In this document: positions 39,774 through 52,929 of the stretch, one piece after another
Layout: every line of letters begins with the position of its first letter
Position numbering within the stretch: the stretch's first letter is position 1
DNA from: Micromonospora antibiotica
GTDB taxonomy: Bacteria > Actinomycetota > Actinomycetes > Mycobacteriales > Micromonosporaceae
Direction: 5' to 3'
Length of the DNA: 64,000 nt
Assembly (NCBI RefSeq): GCF_017599305.1
Contig: NZ_JAGFWR010000010.1
Span: 62,001-126,000 of the forward strand
Program-made: the position numbers and the translations under genes
The notes under the pieces: model-generated
Databases searched by the model: none
What the model was told of the DNA's origin: nothing
The model's input: only the letters and a program-made list of their open reading frames with translations

Positions 39774-41894
39774 ATGATCCGGGCCCACCTCGACAAGGTG
39801 TTCACCGTGCTGATCGCCGGCGTGCTCGCCGGTCTGGTGCTGGCGGCGGCCGCCCTGCCGCTCGCCCTGGTGTTCGGCATCGGCTTCGGCGGGCTGGCGT
39901 CCTCCTACGCCGAGCTGCCCAACACGCTGCGCACCCCACCCACCGCCCAACGCTCCACCCTCTACGCCGCCGACGGCGTCACCCTGATCACCTCGTTCTA
40001 CACCGAGGACCGGGTGGACGTGCCGCTGGCCAAGGTCGCCCCGGTGATGCGGCAGGCGATCGTGGCCGCCGAGGACGCCCGGTTCTACCAGCACCGGGGT
40101 GTCGACGTGCGGGGCGTGGTCCGGGCCTTCACCGCCAACCAGCGCGACGGCCGGGCCCGGCAGGGTGCCTCCACGCTGACCATGCAGTACGTCCGTAACG
40201 TGCTCAGCAGCGATCCCCGGCTGACCAAGGAGCAGCGGAAGAAGGCCACCGAGATCAGCACCGCCCGCAAGCTCCAGGAGATGCGGTACGCCCTGGCGCT
40301 GGAGCGGGAACTGACCAAGGACGAGATCCTCACCCGCTACCTCAACATCGCGTACTTCGGTGCCGGGGCGTACGGCATCGCCGCGGCGGCCAAGCGGTAC
40401 TTCTCCACCACCCCGGCCCGGCTGACCCTGGCCCAGGCGACGCTGCTGGCCGGGCTGGTCCGCTCCCCGGACACCGACGATCCGATCAACGGCGACGCCG
40501 ACGCGGCGCTGACCCGCCGCTCGTACGTGCTGGACCGGATGGTGGCGTTGGCCCAGGTGCCGGCGCAGGACGCGGCGGTGGCCCGGGACGCGCCGCTGAC
40601 GTTGCGCCCCAGCCGGACGCCGAACGACTGCACCGCCGTGCCCGAGCAGCGCAACGACTGGGGTTTCTTCTGCGACTGGTTCACCCAGTGGTGGAGCGAC
40701 CAGCCCGCCTTCGGCGCCACCGCCGCCGAACGGCAGGACAACCTGCGCCGGGGCGGCTTCCGGATCGTCTCCTCGCTCGACCCGGCCGTGCAGCGTTCCG
40801 CCGTCCGCCAGGCGACCGACATCTACGACGTCGACGATCCCCGGGCGGCGCCGGTGGCGGTGGTCCAGCCCGGCACCGGGCGGGTGCTCGCCCTGGCGGT
40901 GAACCGCCACTACAGCGTCACCCCCAACCCGGCCGGGCAGCGGAACTATCCGAACACGGTCAACCAGCTGATCGCCGGTGGCGGCGGCATCGAGGGTTAC
41001 CAGGCCGGCTCGACGTTCAAGCTGTTCACCCTGCTGGCCGCCCTGGAGTCCGGGCGGCCCCTGGAGACGGGTTTCATCGCGCCCAGCCGGATCGTGACCC
41101 GCTTCCCGACCGACGACGCCCGGTCCAGTTGCGGCGGCCGGTGGTGCCCGGCCAACGCCACCCCCGAGTGGATGGACGGCTACCGCACCATGTGGACCGC
41201 CTTCGGCCGTTCGGTGAACACCTACTTCGCCTGGCTCACCGAGCAGGTCGGCGCGGAGCGGGTGGTGGAGATGGCCGAGCGGCTGGGCATCCGGTTCCGC
41301 GCCGCCGACGACGCCGAACTGGCCCGGTCCGGGGCCCGCGACTGGGGGGCGTTCACCCTGGGGGTCTCCTCCACCACCCCGCTCGACCTGGCCAACGCGT
41401 ACGCCACGGTGGCCGCCGAGGGGACCTGGTGTGCGCCGCTGCCGGTCGTGTCGATCAGGGACAACGCCGGGAATGAGGTGGCCGCCGGTCGGCCCGACTG
41501 CCGGCAGGTGGTCGACACCGAGGTGGCCCGGGCCGCCGCCGACGCGGCCCGCTGCCCGGTCGGCGACCAGTCGATGTACCGCCGCTGCGACGGTGGCACG
41601 GCGGAGAAGCTCCGGACGGGGCTGGGTCGCCCGGTGGCCGGCAAGACCGGCAGTTCGGAGCGGAACGAGACCGAGTCGGTGGTGGCTTTCACCCCGCAGC
41701 TCGCGGTGGCCCAGATCGCCGCCAACCCGGACGACCCGCGCGACGCCGTCGGTGCCGCCGTCCAGTCCCGGATGGTCGACGCGGTGGGCCGCATCCTGTT
41801 CGCCGCCCTGGCCGATGCCCCGGTCCGGGACTTCGTCCCACCCGGCGAGTCGATCACCTACCGCCCCGCCCCGGCCCCCCGTACCGGCAACTGA
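39774..41894 (+). CDS. Class A penicillin-binding protein
   Basis: The 706-residue bifunctional cell-wall synthase has one N-terminal membrane span. A glycosyltransferase-51 domain follows (IVAAEDARFYQHRGVDVRG with the catalytic Glu; QGASTLTMQYVRN; LNIAYFGAGAYGI). It ends in a transpeptidase domain with SxxK (STFK in YQAGSTFKLFTLL), SxN (SVN in FGRSVNTYFAW) and KTG (VAGKTGSSERN). It polymerises and cross-links peptidoglycan outside the membrane and is a beta-lactam target. The ATG at 39774 follows GGGGAG. Confidence 0.95.
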   Translation: MIRAHLDKVFTVLIAGVLAGLVLAAAALPLALVFGIGFGGLASSYAELPNTLRTPPTAQRSTLYAADGVTLITSFYTEDRVDVPLAKVAPVMRQAIVAAEDARFYQHRGVDVRGVVRAFTANQRDGRARQGASTLTMQYVRNVLSSDPRLTKEQRKKATEISTARKLQEMRYALALERELTKDEILTRYLNIAYFGAGAYGIAAAAKRYFSTTPARLTLAQATLLAGLVRSPDTDDPINGDADAALTRRSYVLDRMVALAQVPAQDAAVARDAPLTLRPSRTPNDCTAVPEQRNDWGFFCDWFTQWWSDQPAFGATAAERQDNLRRGGFRIVSSLDPAVQRSAVRQATDIYDVDDPRAAPVAVVQPGTGRVLALAVNRHYSVTPNPAGQRNYPNTVNQLIAGGGGIEGYQAGSTFKLFTLLAALESGRPLETGFIAPSRIVTRFPTDDARSSCGGRWCPANATPEWMDGYRTMWTAFGRSVNTYFAWLTEQVGAERVVEMAERLGIRFRAADDAELARSGARDWGAFTLGVSSTTPLDLANAYATVAAEGTWCAPLPVVSIRDNAGNEVAAGRPDCRQVVDTEVARAAADAARCPVGDQSMYRRCDGGTAEKLRTGLGRPVAGKTGSSERNETESVVAFTPQLAVAQIAANPDDPRDAVGAAVQSRMVDAVGRILFAALADAPVRDFVPPGESITYRPAPAPRTGN

Positions 41895-41900
41895 GCGGGG

Positions 41901-43367
41901 TCAGCGGGTGGGGGCGTGGTTGGCGATGTTGCGGGCCATGCCGCCGAAGATGACGGCGTGGAAGGGTGCCACCGAGTGCCAGTAGAGGTGACCGGGCAGG
42001 CCGCGGGGGAGGAAGACGGCGCGTTGGACGTACCGGCTGCGGCCCGCGCCGGCCGGCTCGGCGCGCAGCTCCAGCCAGGCCCGACCGGGTAGCCGCATCT
42101 CGGCGCGCAGCCGCAGCAGCTCGCCGGGGACGATCTCCTCCACCCGCCAGAAGTCCAGCGCCTCACCGACCTGGAGGTGGTGCGGGTCGCGTCGGCCCCG
42201 ACGCAGTCCGACCCCGCCGACCAGTCGGTCCAGCCAGCCGCGCACCGACCAGGCGAGCGGGAACGAGTACCACCCGTGTTCGCCGCCGACGCCCTCGATG
42301 ACCCGCCAGAGCGCGCCCGGTGGGGCGTCGACCTCACGTTCCCGTACGTCGGTGTAGACCGTGCCACCGGACCAGTCCGGGTCCGACGGCAGCGGCTCGG
42401 CCGGCGCGTCCGGGCCGCTCGCGTTGGACCAGCGGGTCTCCACCTCGGCGTCGCGCACCTTGGTCAGGGCCAGCGCGACGGCGTCGTCGAAGCCGGTCAG
42501 CCCGCCCGGCGGGTCGGGCAACCAGCGGGCGATGTCGTGTTCGTGCGTCACCGCCTCGTGGATCAGGCTCTCGACCAGGGGCCGGGCGATGGCGTTCGGC
42601 ACCGGGGTGATCAGCCCCACCCAGTGCGAGGAGAGCGACGGGGTGAGCGGGCGGACCGGCACGATGATCCGGCGGCGTAGGCCGGCGACCTGCGCGTAGC
42701 GCTGCATCATCTCCCGGAAGGTGAGCACGTCCGGCCCACCGATGTCGAAGGCCCGGTCCACCTCGGGTGGCAGGGTGGCACAGCCGACCAGGTAGCGCAG
42801 CACGTCCCGGACGGCGATCGGCTGGATGCGGTTGCGGACCCACCGGGGGGTGATCATGGCCGGCAGCCGTTCGGTGAGGTAGCGCAGCATCTCGAACGAG
42901 GCCGACCCGGACCCGATGATCACGGCGGCCCGCAGCACCACCGTGGGTACGTCGCCGGCCAGCAGGATCCGGGCCACCTCGGCCCGGGACCGCAGGTGCG
43001 GCGACGACACGCTGTCGCCGCCCGCCGGCTCCGGCCCACCGAGGTAGACGATGCGGCGTACGCCGGCTGCCGCGGCGGCTGCGGCGAAGTTGGTGGCGGC
43101 CTCCCGGTCGGCGGCCTCGAAGTCGCCCTGCCCGAGCGAGTGCACCAGGTAGTACGCGACGTCGACGTCGGCGAAAGCGGCTGTCAGCGTCTCGGGTTTG
43201 CGCAGGTCCCCCTCGGTGACCTCGGCGCGGGCCGCCCAGGGCACGTCGCGCAGCCGACCGGCCTTGCGGGCCAGGCAGCGCACCTGGTGCCCCTCGGCGA
43301 TCAGGCGGGGCGCGAGCCGTCCGCCGATGTACCCGGTCGCGCCGGTGACGAGGCATCTCACGGTCAC
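41901..43367 (-). CDS. NAD(P)-binding SDR/DUF2867 fusion protein
   Basis: The 488-residue protein has an N-terminal extended-SDR/atypical Rossmann domain (TVRCLVTGATGYIGGRLAPR, with GxxGxxG; YYLVHSLGQGDFEAADREAA) and a C-terminal DUF2867 domain (DAPPGALWRVIEGVGGEHGW, GVGLRRGRRDPHHL, GEALDFWRVEEIVPGELLRL). The same fusion is widespread in actinobacteria as a putative membrane-associated NAD-dependent epimerase/reductase. Substrate is unknown. It starts with GTG at 43367, 30 bp from the divergent ATP-operon leader ORF. Confidence 0.85.
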   Translation of the reverse strand: MTVRCLVTGATGYIGGRLAPRLIAEGHQVRCLARKAGRLRDVPWAARAEVTEGDLRKPETLTAAFADVDVAYYLVHSLGQGDFEAADREAATNFAAAAAAAGVRRIVYLGGPEPAGGDSVSSPHLRSRAEVARILLAGDVPTVVLRAAVIIGSGSASFEMLRYLTERLPAMITPRWVRNRIQPIAVRDVLRYLVGCATLPPEVDRAFDIGGPDVLTFREMMQRYAQVAGLRRRIIVPVRPLTPSLSSHWVGLITPVPNAIARPLVESLIHEAVTHEHDIARWLPDPPGGLTGFDDAVALALTKVRDAEVETRWSNASGPDAPAEPLPSDPDWSGGTVYTDVREREVDAPPGALWRVIEGVGGEHGWYSFPLAWSVRGWLDRLVGGVGLRRGRRDPHHLQVGEALDFWRVEEIVPGELLRLRAEMRLPGRAWLELRAEPAGAGRSRYVQRAVFLPRGLPGHLYWHSVAPFHAVIFGGMARNIANHAPTR

Positions 43368-43382
43368 CAGTGTGCGGCTCCG

Positions 43383-43399
43383 TAGACTCTTTCGCTGTG
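43383..43399 (+). promoter_or_regulatory. -10 element upstream of the ATP synthase leader ORF
   Basis: TAGACT at 43383-43388 is followed 8 nt later by a GTG (43397). If this is the promoter of the ATP synthase region, the first ORF is leaderless. No clear -35 is visible. Confidence 0.5.
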
Positions 43400-43504
43400 G
43401 AGAACGTGAAGCACACCTGGTGGGTGCCGGCCGCCGACCGGCTCGACGCCGCCGGTCCGCAGCTGGTCAGGCTGGTCGGCGATCCGGTGGGACCGCGTGG
43501 CTGA
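43397..43504 (+). CDS. 35-residue ORF coupled to the AtpI-like gene
   Basis: A short frame begins MENVKHTWWVPAADRLDAAG and runs to a TGA at 43502-43504. It sits just after a good -10 element and overlaps the GTG of the next gene by 8 nt (GTGGCTGA), the same coupling geometry as elsewhere in this window. It has no recognisable domain. It may be a coupling peptide or a small subunit; translation is inferred only from context. Confidence 0.4.
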   Translation: MENVKHTWWVPAADRLDAAGPQLVRLVGDPVGPRG

Positions 43505-43922
43505 GCCGGGGGTACGCGCGCCGGAGGTGGCCGACGAACGCGGCTGGCGGTTGCGCCACCTGCCGGTGCTGCTGGCCGCCTCGGCGGTGTTGGGGGCGGT
43601 CGCGGCGGTGGTCGGCGGGCTGACCGGCGGCGGGGCCGCGGCGGCGGGCGCGGCGGCCGGGGTGGCGGTGACCGTGCTCAGCTACACCCTGACCACAGTG
43701 GTGCTGGCCTGGGCCGACGCGATCAACCCGCAGTTGGTGCTGCCGCTCGGGCTGGGCCTGTACATCGCCAAGTTCACCCTGCTGGGGGTGGTGATGGTGG
43801 CGGTGGCGTCGACCGGCTGGGACGGCCTGGTGCCGCTGTGTGTCGGCATTGCCGCCGGCGTGGCGGTCTGGACCGGAGTGCACATCTGGTGGCTGAGCAG
43901 CGGGAATTCCCGTCGACCGTGA
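43497..43922 (+). CDS. AtpI-like small membrane protein
   Basis: The 141-residue protein has four hydrophobic spans (LLAASAVLGAVAAVVGGL; AAAGAAAGVAVTVLSYTLTT; PLGLGLYIAKFTLLGVVMVA; LVPLCVGIAAGVAVWTGVHI), in the layout of ATP synthase protein I. AtpI-type proteins assist assembly of the c-ring or Mg2+ handling. The family assignment rests on topology and position, not on a strong motif. The GTG start overlaps the stop of the upstream short ORF. Confidence 0.65.
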   Translation: MAEPGVRAPEVADERGWRLRHLPVLLAASAVLGAVAAVVGGLTGGGAAAAGAAAGVAVTVLSYTLTTVVLAWADAINPQLVLPLGLGLYIAKFTLLGVVMVAVASTGWDGLVPLCVGIAAGVAVWTGVHIWWLSSGNSRRP

Positions 43923-44059
43923 ACCGGGCGTCCCACATGGTGGACGGGTGGGCGACTGTCGGCGTGCGGTCATTCTCTCACTGGCCGAAGGGGAGTAGCG
44001 TGCCCCCAGACGATGGAGCCCGCCTGATGCCCACACAACGACGGTTGTGCGGGGGGTGA

Positions 44060-45517
<1,458 letters not shown>

Positions 45518-45546
45518 CCCAGTCCCCGCAGACCAGGAGGTCATCC

Positions 45547-46086
45547 ATGTACTTCCTCGCCGCTGAGGGTGGTGAGTCGACGCACAACCCGATCATCCCG
45601 ATCTGGCAGGAGATCGTGGTCGGCAGCGTCGCCTTCGCCGTACTCTGCTTCGTCCTGATGAAGTTCGTCTTCCCCCGCATGGAACAGACGTTCCAGGCCC
45701 GGGTCGACGCGATCGAGGGCGGCATCAAGCGCGCCGAGGCCGCCCAGGCCGAGGCCAACCAGCTCCTCGAGCAGTACCGCGCGCAGCTCGCCGAGGCGCG
45801 TACCGACGCTGCCAAGATCCGGGACGACGCCCGGGCCGACGCGGAGGGCATCCGGCAGGACATCCTCGGCAAGGCGCGGGAGGAATCCGACCGGATCATC
45901 GCGGCCGGCAAGGAACAGCTCGCCGCGGAGCGGGCCACCATCGTGCGCGAGCTGCGTACCGAGGTGGGCACCATCGCGGTCGACCTGGCCAGCAAGATCG
46001 TCGGGGAGTCGCTGGCCGACGAGGCCCGCCGCAAGGGCACCGTCGACCGGTTCCTGAGCAACCTCGAGAGCACGGGGGCCCGCTGA
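45547..46086 (+). CDS. atpF: ATP synthase F0 subunit b
   Basis: The 179-residue stator subunit has one N-terminal span (VVGSVAFAVLCFVLMKFVF) and a long charged coiled coil (RVDAIEGGIKRAEAAQAEAN, ARADAEGIRQDILGKAREES). ATG 45547 follows a perfect AGGAGG. The stop shares a base with the start of atpH (TGATG). Confidence 0.95.
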   Translation: MYFLAAEGGESTHNPIIPIWQEIVVGSVAFAVLCFVLMKFVFPRMEQTFQARVDAIEGGIKRAEAAQAEANQLLEQYRAQLAEARTDAAKIRDDARADAEGIRQDILGKAREESDRIIAAGKEQLAAERATIVRELRTEVGTIAVDLASKIVGESLADEARRKGTVDRFLSNLESTGAR

Positions 46087-46907
46087 TGCAGGCCGCCAGC
46101 CGGGAGTCGTACGCGATCGCGGCCGAGCGCCTCGACGCGTACGTCCGCGGTGCGGAGCCGTCGGTGGTGGCCTCCACCGCCGACGACATCCTCGCCGTCG
46201 CCGCCCTGTTGCGGGGTGAGCCGCGGCTGCGCCGGGCGCTGTCCGACCCGGCCCGCAGCGGCGACGACCGTGCGGCGCTGCTCACCGGCATCCTGGCCGG
46301 CAAGATCGGCGCGGACGCGCTCGACCTGCTGTCCGGCCTGGTCGCCGGCCGTTGGTCGGCACCGTCGGAGCTGCTCGACGGCACCGAGCGGCTCGGGGTG
46401 GAGGCGCTGCTGGCCAGCGCCGACTCCGCCGGCGACCTCGGTGAGGTCGAGGACGAGCTGTTCCGTTTCGGCCAGGTGGTCACCGGTCAGTCCGCGCTCT
46501 CCGCGGCGCTGGCCGACCCGATCGCCCCGGCCGGGCAGCGGGCCGCGCTGGCCCGGGAACTGCTCGCCGGCAAGGCCCGTCCGGTCACCGTCCGCCTCGT
46601 CGAGGTGGCTCTCGGCGGGTTCGGGGGACGCTCCTTCACCGGGGCGCTCACCCGGCTGGTCGAGCTGGCCGCCGACCGGCGGGACCGCCAGGTCGCGTAC
46701 GTGACCGTGGCTGCCCCGTTGAGTGAGGCCGACGAGCGACGGCTCGGTGCCCGCCTCTCCGCGATGTACGGTCGAGAGGTTTCCGTCAAGCAGACGGTCG
46801 ACCCGGAGGTGCTCGGTGGGGTGAGCGTGCGGGTCGGTTCCGACCTGTACGACGGCACCGTCCTGCGCCGCCTCAACGAGACCCGCAACGCGCTCGTGCA
46901 GCGCTGA
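46086..46907 (+). CDS. atpH: ATP synthase F1 subunit delta
   Basis: The 273-residue delta subunit joins the b stator to the top of F1. The OSCP-type motif lies at the C-terminus (VTVAAPLSEADERRLGARLS; VLGGVSVRVGSDLYDGTVLR). It is about 95 residues longer than the E. coli protein, with an extra N-terminal helical region, the usual size in actinobacteria. Confidence 0.94.
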   Translation: MQAASRESYAIAAERLDAYVRGAEPSVVASTADDILAVAALLRGEPRLRRALSDPARSGDDRAALLTGILAGKIGADALDLLSGLVAGRWSAPSELLDGTERLGVEALLASADSAGDLGEVEDELFRFGQVVTGQSALSAALADPIAPAGQRAALARELLAGKARPVTVRLVEVALGGFGGRSFTGALTRLVELAADRRDRQVAYVTVAAPLSEADERRLGARLSAMYGREVSVKQTVDPEVLGGVSVRVGSDLYDGTVLRRLNETRNALVQR

Positions 46908-46994
46908 CCAGCGGCCTCGCCGCCCTTTGATCGACGCCATTCGGACCGGTCGGTACTAGGTATCCCGGGCCCCTGAATTTTAAGGAAGCAGAGG

Positions 46995-48638
46995 ATGGCC
47001 GAGCTGACCATCTCGACGGAGGAGATCCGCGGCGCCCTGGAGCGCTACGTCTCCTCCTACTCGACCGACGTCTCCCGCGAGGAGGTCGGCACCGTCGCCG
47101 ACACCGGTGACGGCATCGCCCACGTCGAGGGCCTGCCCTCGACCATGACCAACGAACTCCTGGAGTTCGAGGACGGCACGCTCGGCGTGGCGTTGAACCT
47201 CGACGTCCGGGAGATCGGTGTCGTCGTTCTCGGTGACTCCGCCAAGCTGGAGGAGGGGCAGCGCGTCAAGCGCACCGGCCGGGTGCTCTCCGTCCCGGTC
47301 GGCGACGCCTTCCTCGGCCGCGTGGTCAACGCGCTCGGCCAGCCGATCGACGGCCTCGGCGACATCGCCGACGAGGGCTTCCGCGAGCTGGAGCTCCAGG
47401 CCCCGAACGTGATGTCCCGGCAGTCCGTCGACGAGCCGCTGCAGACCGGCATCAAGGCGATCGACGCGATGACCCCGATCGGTCGGGGCCAGCGGCAGCT
47501 GATCATCGGCGACCGGAAGACCGGCAAGACCACCGTCGCGCTGGACACCATCCTCAACCAGCGGGACAACTGGCGCTCCGGCGACCCGAAGAAGCAGGTC
47601 CGCTGCATCTACGTCGCCATCGGCCAGAAGGCCTCCACGATCGCCTCGATCAAGGGCATCCTGGAGGACGCGGGCGCGCTGGAATACACCACCATCGTGG
47701 CCTCCCCGGCGTCCGACCCGGCCGGCTTCAAGTACCTCGCCCCGTACACCGGCTCGTCCATCGGGCAGCACTGGATGTACGGCGGCAAGCACGTCCTGAT
47801 CGTCTTCGACGACCTGAGCAAGCAGGCCGAGGCGTACCGGGCCGTGTCGCTGCTGCTGCGTCGCCCGCCGGGCCGTGAGGCGTACCCGGGTGACGTCTTC
47901 TACCTGCACTCCCGCCTGCTGGAGCGCTGCGCGAAGCTCTCCGACGCGCTGGGTGGCGGCTCGATGACCGGCCTGCCGATCATCGAGACGAAGGCCAACG
48001 ACATCTCGGCCTTCATCCCGACCAACGTCATCTCCATCACCGACGGCCAGATCTTCCTGGAGTCCGACCTGTTCAACCAGGGCGTCCGGCCGGCCATCAA
48101 CGTCGGCACCTCGGTCTCCCGGGTCGGTGGCGCCGCGCAGATGAAGCCGATGAAGAAGGTCTCCGGTTCGCTGCGGCTCAACCTGGCCCAGTTCCGTGAG
48201 CTGGAGGCGTTCGCCGCCTTCGCCTCCGACCTGGACAAGGCCTCGCAGGCCCAGCTGAACCGGGGTTCCCGGCTGGTCGAGCTGCTCAAGCAGCCGAACT
48301 ACTCGCCGTACCCGGTGCAGGAGCAGGTCGTCTCGGTCTGGTCCGGCGTCGAGGGCAAGCTGGACGACGTCCCGGTCGGTGAGGTCCGTCGCTTCGAGTC
48401 GGAGTTCCTCCAGTACCTGCGGCACAAGCACGAGGGCGTGCTGGCCTCGATCGCCGGTGGCAAGTGGGGCGACGACATCGCGGCCTCGCTCGACGCGGCC
48501 ATCGCCGAGTTCAAGCAGGTCTTCCTCGGCAAGGCCGACGAGCACCGGGTCAACGACGCGCCCGCCAAGCCGCTGGAGGGTGAGGCCGACCGCGAGACGG
48601 TCACCCGCTACGCCGGCGGCGACGCCGAGAAGCAGTAG
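46995..48638 (+). CDS. atpA: ATP synthase F1 subunit alpha
   Basis: The 547-residue noncatalytic nucleotide-binding subunit carries the P-loop [16 protein letters not shown] and the conserved signature [14 protein letters not shown]. It starts at ATG 46995 after AAGGAAG. A C-terminal extension of about 30 residues ([20 protein letters not shown]) follows, as in other actinobacteria. Confidence 0.97.
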   Translation: MAELTISTEEIRGALERYVSSYSTDVSREEVGTVADTGDGIAHVEGLPSTMTNELLEFEDGTLGVALNLDVREIGVVVLGDSAKLEEGQRVKRTGRVLSVPVGDAFLGRVVNALGQPIDGLGDIADEGFRELELQAPNVMSRQSVDEPLQTGIKAIDAMTPIGRGQRQLIIGDRKTGKTTVALDTILNQRDNWRSGDPKKQVRCIYVAIGQKASTIASIKGILEDAGALEYTTIVASPASDPAGFKYLAPYTGSSIGQHWMYGGKHVLIVFDDLSKQAEAYRAVSLLLRRPPGREAYPGDVFYLHSRLLERCAKLSDALGGGSMTGLPIIETKANDISAFIPTNVISITDGQIFLESDLFNQGVRPAINVGTSVSRVGGAAQMKPMKKVSGSLRLNLAQFRELEAFAAFASDLDKASQAQLNRGSRLVELLKQPNYSPYPVQEQVVSVWSGVEGKLDDVPVGEVRRFESEFLQYLRHKHEGVLASIAGGKWGDDIAASLDAAIAEFKQVFLGKADEHRVNDAPAKPLEGEADRETVTRYAGGDAEKQ

Positions 48639-48647
48639 GGCTGAGTC

Positions 48648-51034
<2,387 letters not shown>

Positions 51035-51054
51035 GCCCCTCGACAGTCGTCCCA

Positions 51055-51090
51055 CGAAGGCCACCCCGGCGCGAGCCGGGGTGGCCTTCG
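51055..51090 (+). terminator. Terminator after atpD
   Basis: CGAAGGCCACCCCGGC (51055-51070) pairs perfectly with GCCGGGGTGGCCTTCG (51075-51090) around GCGA: a 16-bp stem 20 bp past the atpD stop. Confidence 0.88.
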
Positions 51091-51277
51091 GCCGTTGTCG
51101 TGCCTGCTGGGGGCCGGTGTCCGGTTACCGGGCGCAGGACTGGTCGGGAGACGGGGTACCGTTTCGAGAACGACTCTCGGGTTCGGGTGTCGACGCGATG
51201 CAACTTTTCGACCGGGTACGCCCGTCTCCTCTTCGTGGGCGTGACGAATCCTCGTGACGAGTCCCCGTGCGCGACGA

Positions 51278-52504
51278 ATGGAGCTGCTGGTGGGCAAGGC
51301 CGGCAAGGGCGACAGGGACGGTAAGGGCGGCGGGTTCGGCAGGGCCGGCACGGTTGGTGAGACCGGCGCGGTCGGTAGGACCGGCAAGAGCGGCAGGCGG
51401 TCGATCTGGTCCGGGGTGCCCCGCTGGGCGCGCGTGTGCACCATCTTCGGGGTCGTGCTGCTGATGCTCAGCGGCGCGGTCCTGGTGGGCTACGAGACGC
51501 TGCTGTCGCGTTACGAGGGCTCGGTGGGCAAGGCCGACCTCTTCGGTGACAAGGCGGCCGGGGCGCAGGAGCGCAAGAGCAACGTCAAGGGCCCGTTGAA
51601 CATCCTGCTGGTGGGGATCGACCCCCGCGACGCGAAGACCCCGCCGCTGGCCGACTCGATCATGGTGCTGCACGTGCCGGAGTCGCTGGAGCAGGCGTAC
51701 ATCTTCTCCGTTCCGCGCGACCTCTACGTCGACATCCCCAAGTTCGACAAGGCCGGCTACCGGGGCGGCTCCGGCAAGATCAACGCGGCGATGTCGTTCG
51801 GCAGCATCGTGGAGGGCAAGAACCCCAGCGCCCCGCAGGGCTTCGAACTGCTCGCCAAGACCGTGCAGAAGGCGACCGGGATCGAGCGGTTCGACGCCGG
51901 GGCGATCATCAACTTCACCGGCTTCCAGAAGATCGTCGACGCGATGGGCGGCGTCGACATGTACATCGAGCGTCAGGTCAAGTCCGAGCACCGGGAGCCG
52001 AACGGCAAGCACCGCAAGGGCAACCCGTACGGCGAGGGCTACATCGGGCCGCAGGCGGTCTACAAGAAGGGCAACCAGCACCTCAACGGCTGGCAGGCGC
52101 TGGACTACGTCCGGCAGCGCTACCCCCGCAACGGTGTTCCCGACGCCGACTACGGCCGGCAGCGCCACCAGCAGCAGTTCATCAAGGCGATGGTCAGCCA
52201 GGCGTTCAGCGCCGACGTGGTGACCAACCCGATCAAGCTGGACCGGGTGATCCGGGCCGCCGGTCAGTCGCTGACCTTCAATGGCCGGGGCAGCAGCGTG
52301 GTCGACTTCGCCATCGCGCTCAAGGGCATCCGCTCGGAGAACGTCGAGTTGATCAAGCTGCCGGGGGAGGGGATCGGCACCGGCAACGGCTACCGGGGCG
52401 AGCGGCTGCTGCCCGTCGCCGACGACTTCTTCACCGCCCTCGGCAACGAGAAGTTGGACGCCTTCCTGCTGGAGCACCCGGAGTTCCGTAACAAGGCCAA
52501 GTGA
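51278..52504 (+). CDS. LCP (LytR-CpsA-Psr) family protein
   Basis: The protein (about 408 residues) has a cytoplasmic Gly/Lys-rich tail, one membrane span (VCTIFGVVLLMLSGAVLVGY) and an extracytoplasmic LCP domain. Conserved stretches are NILLVGIDPRDAKTPPLADS, IFSVPRDLYVDIP, GGVDMYIER and LDYVRQRYPRNGVPDADYGR; the Asp and Arg residues bind the pyrophosphate of polyprenyl-linked substrates. LCP enzymes attach teichoic acid or arabinogalactan-type glycopolymers to peptidoglycan. It lies between atpD and atpC, which is odd. The start is uncertain: ATG 51278, a GTG at 51254, or a GTG at 51290 with GGAG upstream. Confidence 0.88.
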   Translation: MELLVGKAGKGDRDGKGGGFGRAGTVGETGAVGRTGKSGRRSIWSGVPRWARVCTIFGVVLLMLSGAVLVGYETLLSRYEGSVGKADLFGDKAAGAQERKSNVKGPLNILLVGIDPRDAKTPPLADSIMVLHVPESLEQAYIFSVPRDLYVDIPKFDKAGYRGGSGKINAAMSFGSIVEGKNPSAPQGFELLAKTVQKATGIERFDAGAIINFTGFQKIVDAMGGVDMYIERQVKSEHREPNGKHRKGNPYGEGYIGPQAVYKKGNQHLNGWQALDYVRQRYPRNGVPDADYGRQRHQQQFIKAMVSQAFSADVVTNPIKLDRVIRAAGQSLTFNGRGSSVVDFAIALKGIRSENVELIKLPGEGIGTGNGYRGERLLPVADDFFTALGNEKLDAFLLEHPEFRNKAK

Positions 52505-52518
52505 TCCGCCAGATGCCG

Positions 52519-52558
52519 ACGCCACCACCCGGCCAGCCGACACGCCGGGTGGTGGCGT
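52519..52558 (+). terminator. Terminator after the LCP gene
   Basis: ACGCCACCACCCGGC (52519-52533) pairs perfectly with GCCGGGTGGTGGCGT (52544-52558). It separates the LCP gene from atpC, so atpC needs its own promoter (TAGACT at about 52599-52604 is a candidate). Confidence 0.85.
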
Positions 52559-52638
52559 ACGTCTCGGCACCCGCGTTGGGTAGGTCACCATGCTCCGACT
52601 AGACTTTCGACAATCCGCCGCCGCAGCAAGGAGACAGC

Positions 52639-52917
52639 GTGGCACAGCAGCTTCACGTCGACCTCGTAGCCGTCGAGGAGAAGGTCTGGTCCGGCGAGGC
52701 CGAGATGGTCGTCGCCCGCACGACCGAGGGCGAGCTGGGTGTGCTGCCGGGGCACGCGCCGCTGCTCGGCCAGCTCGCCGAGCCCAGCCAGATCCGGATC
52801 AAGCAGGCCGGCGGCCAGCAGGTCGCCTACGACATCACCGGCGGATTCCTGTCGGTCGGCGCGGAGAGCGTGACAGTGCTCGCCGAGAGCGCCACCCCGG
52901 CCACTCCGGCCCGCTGA
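52639..52917 (+). CDS. atpC: ATP synthase F1 subunit epsilon
   Basis: The 92-residue epsilon subunit contains the beta-sandwich domain (QLHVDLVAVEEKVWSGEAEM; GELGVLPGHAPLLGQL; GGFLSVGAESVTVLAESA). The C-terminal helical hairpin that inhibits ATP hydrolysis in E. coli is nearly absent, as in other actinobacterial epsilon subunits. The GTG at 52639 has AAGGAGA upstream. It is cut off from atpD by the LCP gene and two terminators. Confidence 0.92.
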   Translation: MAQQLHVDLVAVEEKVWSGEAEMVVARTTEGELGVLPGHAPLLGQLAEPSQIRIKQAGGQQVAYDITGGFLSVGAESVTVLAESATPATPAR

Positions 52918-52929
52918 GCCCACCCGCCG

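Noticed and set aside
37986-40910. A 974-codon minus-strand open frame opposite prmC, tsaC, the PTPase and the PBP
   Set aside because: Same G+C-driven shadow; composition is His/Gly/Arg/Gln low complexity with no recognisable domain.
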